From S010-25 sp964441285 (GTDB lineage: Bacteria; Pseudomonadota; Gammaproteobacteria; SZUA-229), in NCBI GenBank assembly GCA_964441285.1, contig CAYTUK010000003.1:165501-229500 (forward strand): DNA of 64,000 nt. The letters run 5' to 3'. This document shows, piece by piece, positions 60,776 through 64,000 of the stretch. Below the pieces are notes generated by a model. That model was not told where the DNA came from. It searched no databases and saw only the letters and a program-made list of their open reading frames with translations. Position 1 is the first letter of the stretch. Each line of letters begins with the position of its first letter. The position numbers were made by a program, and so were the translations under genes.

Positions 60776-61291
60776 CTAAATGAATAGCGACTGTGTTGCG
60801 TCTGCGGACTCTTCAAAGTAAGAGGCTGCGCCAACAAAATCGCAGCCATCAATGAATGCGCTGGTGTCATGACCAAACAGATCAACTGTCATCTGGCAGG
60901 CAAGAAACTTACATTCTGCTTCCTGGCAAAGTTCACGCAGTTCTGCAATGGTGGCTACGCCGCAGTTGCTAATAGTTTTCTTCATCAGGGTTGTGCAGAT
61001 CGGATCCATAAAGGGGATATTCCACAATAAATTGGGTATTTTAGGGCCGAAGTCAATGCTTTTGAACCATTTAGGTCCCCAGGGCATTTTCATTGGCATA
61101 TCCGGTGCGGCTGTTGGTGTAATGCGAAGTTTGCTGGTATCTTTCAGTAACAGGTTCAGGCCGTAGAAAGTAAAGAACATGGATACTTCCATGCCTAAGG
61201 CCGCTGCAGTACTGGCAAGAATGAATGGAGGGTATGCCCAGTCCAGCGTTCCTTTGGTTGCAATGATGGTCAATTTGCGTTTGTCTGACAT
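60776..61291 (-). CDS. DsrE/DsrF/DrsH-like (DsrE2-type) sulfur-relay family protein
   Basis: The 171-residue protein reads KLTIIATKGTLDWAYPPF at the start and FTFYGLNLLL, then MPWGPKWFK, and FLACQMTVDLFG near the end with several Cys (SNCG, LCQEAEC, ACQM). This matches the DsrE2/peroxiredoxin-like DsrE family found with TusA and rhodanese genes in sulfur oxidisers. It stands alone here. A role in cytoplasmic sulfur transfer is likely from family, not proven. Confidence 0.83.
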   Translation of the reverse strand: MSDKRKLTIIATKGTLDWAYPPFILASTAAALGMEVSMFFTFYGLNLLLKDTSKLRITPTAAPDMPMKMPWGPKWFKSIDFGPKIPNLLWNIPFMDPICTTLMKKTISNCGVATIAELRELCQEAECKFLACQMTVDLFGHDTSAFIDGCDFVGAASYFEESADATQSLFI

Positions 61292-61485
61292 AACGTTATC
61301 CTCGTGTTGTTTGTGTAATTAAGTTTGACAGTCTTCTGACTATTAAATTTAAGTCAGGTTGCAACCATACTACTTAATGTCTGTTGTTAGCAAGCAGGAA
61401 AAATCCGTCTTTTGAGTCTTAAGGTGAAATAGCGGGAGATAGCGCCGTTTAAGTGCTGTTTTATGGGTGTTTTGGGTTTTTATTC

Positions 61486-63558
61486 TTAAATGCGATAACT
61501 GTTATTCTTTATCAGCTGGCGCATTTCTTCGACAGTCTTTATTATCGCGTAACATTGTGGCCCCTGGCAAGGGTAAGCGCAGGTGTCTCGCTGTGCTTCT
61601 TTTGCTGCCAGGGTTGAGTGAATAAACTGTTCTGCCGGAATGTTAAAGACCAGTATTGAAGGCAGGTAGTGATAAAATGTAAGCTCGGTGCATTCAGTAT
61701 AGTCCTGTTTATGGCTTCTTATTATAAGAATGGTGGGTGGGTTAAGGTATTCGCTCAGTGCGTCTATCATGGCGCAATGTGAAATGGGTGCCTGATTGAT
61801 TGCTTGCCAGGCGGATTTTATGCAGCGCTCAACGGTTTCAATGTAATGTGTTCGGCCGGAAATATACCCGAGTTGATTCAGCGCAATGCAGGCGCTGGCA
61901 TTGCCGGATGGAATGGCATCATCACCAAATGATTTAGTGCGCTGAATTAGCTGTTCATGATCGTGGCCAGTGAAATAGAAGCCGCCACCCTGATGGTCTT
62001 CAAACTGCTCGATTAAAGTATCGGCCAGTTCAAGTGACCATTCATAGAGTGAAGCGTCCCATTCACATTGCAGTAATTCAAGCAGACCCTGCAGTAAAAA
62101 AGCATAATCATCCAGATACGCGTTGAGCTGGGCACGTCCCGCTTTATAGTTTGCGTATAAACGCTGCTTGATCCAGCAGTTATTTTTTATGAAGTAAGCT
62201 GCGCGTCTGGCTGATTCTATATATAGAGGCTGGTTTAGCAGACGCCCGGCAGCTGCCATGCCGTGTATCATCAACCCATTCCATGCGCACAGCATTTTTT
62301 CATCTCGAGCGGGGTGAATACGCATTTCCCGACGGGCATAGAGTTGTTTTTTTGCCAGCTGAAGGTGATTAGAAACGGTTTCGATGTCAATGCTCAGCTT
62401 TTTTGCCAGCTCGGTTTCGCTGCGGTAGCCATGTAAATGCCACTTGCCCTCAAAATTAGCAGGTTTGTTGAAACCGAAGCGTTGTTCAAATACCGGCCAG
62501 CATTCATCATCAATAACGGCTTTAGCTTCGTCAATATGCCAGGCGAAAAATTTACCTTCAATACCTTCAGAGTCGGCATCCTGGGCTGAATAATACCCGC
62601 CTTCGAGTGATTGCATTTCACGAATGACCCAGTTCGCTGTTTCAGTAGCCGTATTATAGAAGTACGTTTTGTTGCTAATGCACCATGCTTGTGAGTACAG
62701 TGCCAGTAAAGGTCCATTGTCATAAAGCATTTTTTCGAAATGAGGAATCATCCAGTCGGCATCGGTTGAATAACGGCAAAAGCCGCCGCCCAGGTGGTCG
62801 TAAATGCCGCCATTGCACATTTTTTTCAGGCTATGTAAAGCGGTATGCAGAATATGTGGATCGGAGGGTTTATTGTGTTCAGCCAGTGCCCAGTGGTGCA
62901 GGGCGCGTTCAATGATCGGTGAGTGTGGAAACTTGGGTGCCTGGCTAAAACCGCCGCTTTTGCTATCGAATTGTTGTTCAATCTGGTTGCGAGAAACGTC
63001 AATCGGTAGTGCAGAAAGTGTTTTCGAGGTAAAGGAAGGGGTCTCGTGAAGACGTTGATAAGCCTCATGCAGCGAGGTAGACTGTTTCTCAATATCGGTT
63101 TTACGATTTTTCCAGACATCATGCATGTGCATTAATAGTTGCTCAAATGAAGGTAGCCCATATTGCTGCTTACTGGGAAAATACGTCCCGGCAAAAATAG
63201 GCATCTGATCACCTGGCGAGAGGAAGACCGTCAACGGCCAGCCGCCAGCGCGCTCGGTAAGCATGGAGTGCGCATTTTGATATATCTTATCTAGATCGGG
63301 TCGCTCCTCTTTATCGACTTTTATATTAATAAAGTACTGGTTCATGATTCTAGCTATTGAGGCATCCTCAAAAGATTCATGCGCCATCACATGGCACCAG
63401 TGACAGGCTGAATATCCGATTGAAAGCAGGATTGGTCTGTTTTTGGTTTTGGCCAGCGCCAGGCTGGTGTTATTCCATGCGTACCAGTGCACCGGATTCT
63501 CGGCGTGCTGCAAAAGATAAGGGCTGGTTTCGAGATTGAGTAAATTAGCAGTGGTCAT
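61486..63558 (-). CDS. YyaL/SSP411-type thioredoxin-fold protein (DUF255)
   Basis: The 690-residue protein has an N-terminal DUF255 thioredoxin-like domain (SPYLLQHAENPVHWYAW, GYSACHWCHVMAHESFED with a CHWC pair near 50) and a long alpha/alpha-toroid C-half (DHLGGGFCRYSTDADWMIPHFEKMLYDN in part). Full length. No catalytic role has been settled. The gene ends the protein-coding part of the window. Confidence 0.88.
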   Translation of the reverse strand: MTTANLLNLETSPYLLQHAENPVHWYAWNNTSLALAKTKNRPILLSIGYSACHWCHVMAHESFEDASIARIMNQYFINIKVDKEERPDLDKIYQNAHSMLTERAGGWPLTVFLSPGDQMPIFAGTYFPSKQQYGLPSFEQLLMHMHDVWKNRKTDIEKQSTSLHEAYQRLHETPSFTSKTLSALPIDVSRNQIEQQFDSKSGGFSQAPKFPHSPIIERALHHWALAEHNKPSDPHILHTALHSLKKMCNGGIYDHLGGGFCRYSTDADWMIPHFEKMLYDNGPLLALYSQAWCISNKTYFYNTATETANWVIREMQSLEGGYYSAQDADSEGIEGKFFAWHIDEAKAVIDDECWPVFEQRFGFNKPANFEGKWHLHGYRSETELAKKLSIDIETVSNHLQLAKKQLYARREMRIHPARDEKMLCAWNGLMIHGMAAAGRLLNQPLYIESARRAAYFIKNNCWIKQRLYANYKAGRAQLNAYLDDYAFLLQGLLELLQCEWDASLYEWSLELADTLIEQFEDHQGGGFYFTGHDHEQLIQRTKSFGDDAIPSGNASACIALNQLGYISGRTHYIETVERCIKSAWQAINQAPISHCAMIDALSEYLNPPTILIIRSHKQDYTECTELTFYHYLPSILVFNIPAEQFIHSTLAAKEAQRDTCAYPCQGPQCYAIIKTVEEMRQLIKNNSYRI

Positions 63559-64000
63559 AACGATTTTTTAAATACCGAATTAAGCGTGTCTTAGTGAGTT
63601 GCTGAGAAATAGCGGGTTATTTATCCGCCAAGCGGTTAATTCGCTGCGTCACCGGTGGTGCCTGGCCTGAATACAGCGCAGGCTGCGCACAGTATGAGTG
63701 TAATTAGGCGGCAATACAATAGCTGGAAATGCACAGGATTACGGCCTAAAAGAAGTAAATTTAAAAAATAAATAAAAAAAAGATATACAGCTGAAAAGCT
63801 TTTATGTATGATGCGCTCCTCGGTTGAGGCAGGCATTTATTTGGTTCGTAAGACAAGGACTTAAATAAAAAATTATTTCATAAAACGCTTGCCAGGCAGA
63901 ACAAGAATCTGCTAAACTTCCGCTTCTTTGTTGGGCTAAATGTTCCAACAAGTTCTTTTACAATTAGGATCAGATAGTTTGTGTGGGTGCTTGCATTGGC
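63559..64000 (+). promoter_or_regulatory. Gene-free region ending in an rRNA operon promoter and boxA leader
   Basis: An AT-rich tract (63861-63888) precedes TTGCCA (63889-63894) and TAAACT (63913-63918), 18 bases apart, then a C-rich discriminator, as in rrn promoters with an UP element. Downstream, GTTCTTTTACA (63952-63962) and GATCAGATAGTTTGTGTGGG match the boxA and following leader of E. coli 16S operons (CTCTTTAACA...ATCAGACAATCTGTGTGGG). The 16S gene should begin a little after base 64000. The left half of the gap shows nothing clear. Confidence 0.75.

Noticed and set aside
63636..63836. 66-codon minus-strand frame with a hydrophobic stretch
   Set aside because: Hydrophobicity comes from AT-rich sequence near the rRNA promoter; no ribosome site and no recognisable family. 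Kept out but not excluded.
1..64000. CRISPR array, prophage or complete insertion sequence
   Set aside because: No regularly spaced direct repeats, no phage structural or integrase genes and no transposase frame were seen on either strand.

Overview
The window looks like chromosome from a flagellated, sulfur-oxidising and probably autotrophic gammaproteobacterium of moderate GC. The lifestyle call rests on a Tat-exported SoxB, a DsrE-family sulfur-relay-type protein and a CbbY-type phosphatase linked to the Calvin cycle. The class is suggested by gene order (radC-coaBC-algC-argB, xth next to pyrE, fleSR-fliEFGHIJ), by FleS/FleR with sigma-54 promoters, and by EfpL, YfaZ, SelU and AmpG. I cannot name the genus.

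Layout. 0-3.7 kb: end of kdsB, soxB, and a porin behind a near-canonical Pho-box promoter with a ~300-nt leader. 3.7-12.1 kb: a leftward set with a hybrid histidine kinase and periplasmic binding protein, a YebC/YeeN paralogue, and an RND pump with its membrane-fusion lipoprotein. 12.2-18.6 kb: selU and two tandem, closely related hybrid kinases without output domains. 18.6-22.5 kb: a DsbA-family protein, a tauE-type permease gene broken by a ParE/Phd toxin-antitoxin unit bounded by inverted repeats, cbbY and a degenerate EAL protein. 22.9-32.5 kb: an ABC exporter, translation-rescue genes (efpL, arfB), sprT, fpr, an ExeA-like ATPase, several unrecognised proteins, thiO and tRNA-Thr(CGT).

32.6-47.3 kb is a signalling and motility block: a REC-EAL protein, fleS-fleR, fliE-fliF-fliG-fliH-fliI, two tandem FliJ-type genes, an HDOD gene, fliK and a YcgR-like PilZ protein. 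Sigma-54 promoters stand before fleS, fliE and fliK. The fliLMNOPQR export genes that often follow fliK are absent here. 47.3-63.6 kb is mostly housekeeping (hemW, ampG, xth, pyrE, fetAB, radC, coaBC, algC, argB, mazG, yyaL), punctuated by intergenic repeats. The window ends in what looks like the promoter and boxA leader of an rRNA operon whose 16S gene starts just outside.

Main points for a second look: a family of ~132-136 bp imperfect palindromes (five full copies, one short derivative) whose arms differ in sequence but stay complementary; one copy that supplies the coaBC stop codon where dut is expected; the toxin-antitoxin unit inside tauE; the Pho-box porin leader; an uncatalogued 30-residue membrane peptide; and the tandem output-less hybrid kinases. 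No CRISPR array, prophage or complete insertion sequence was seen.
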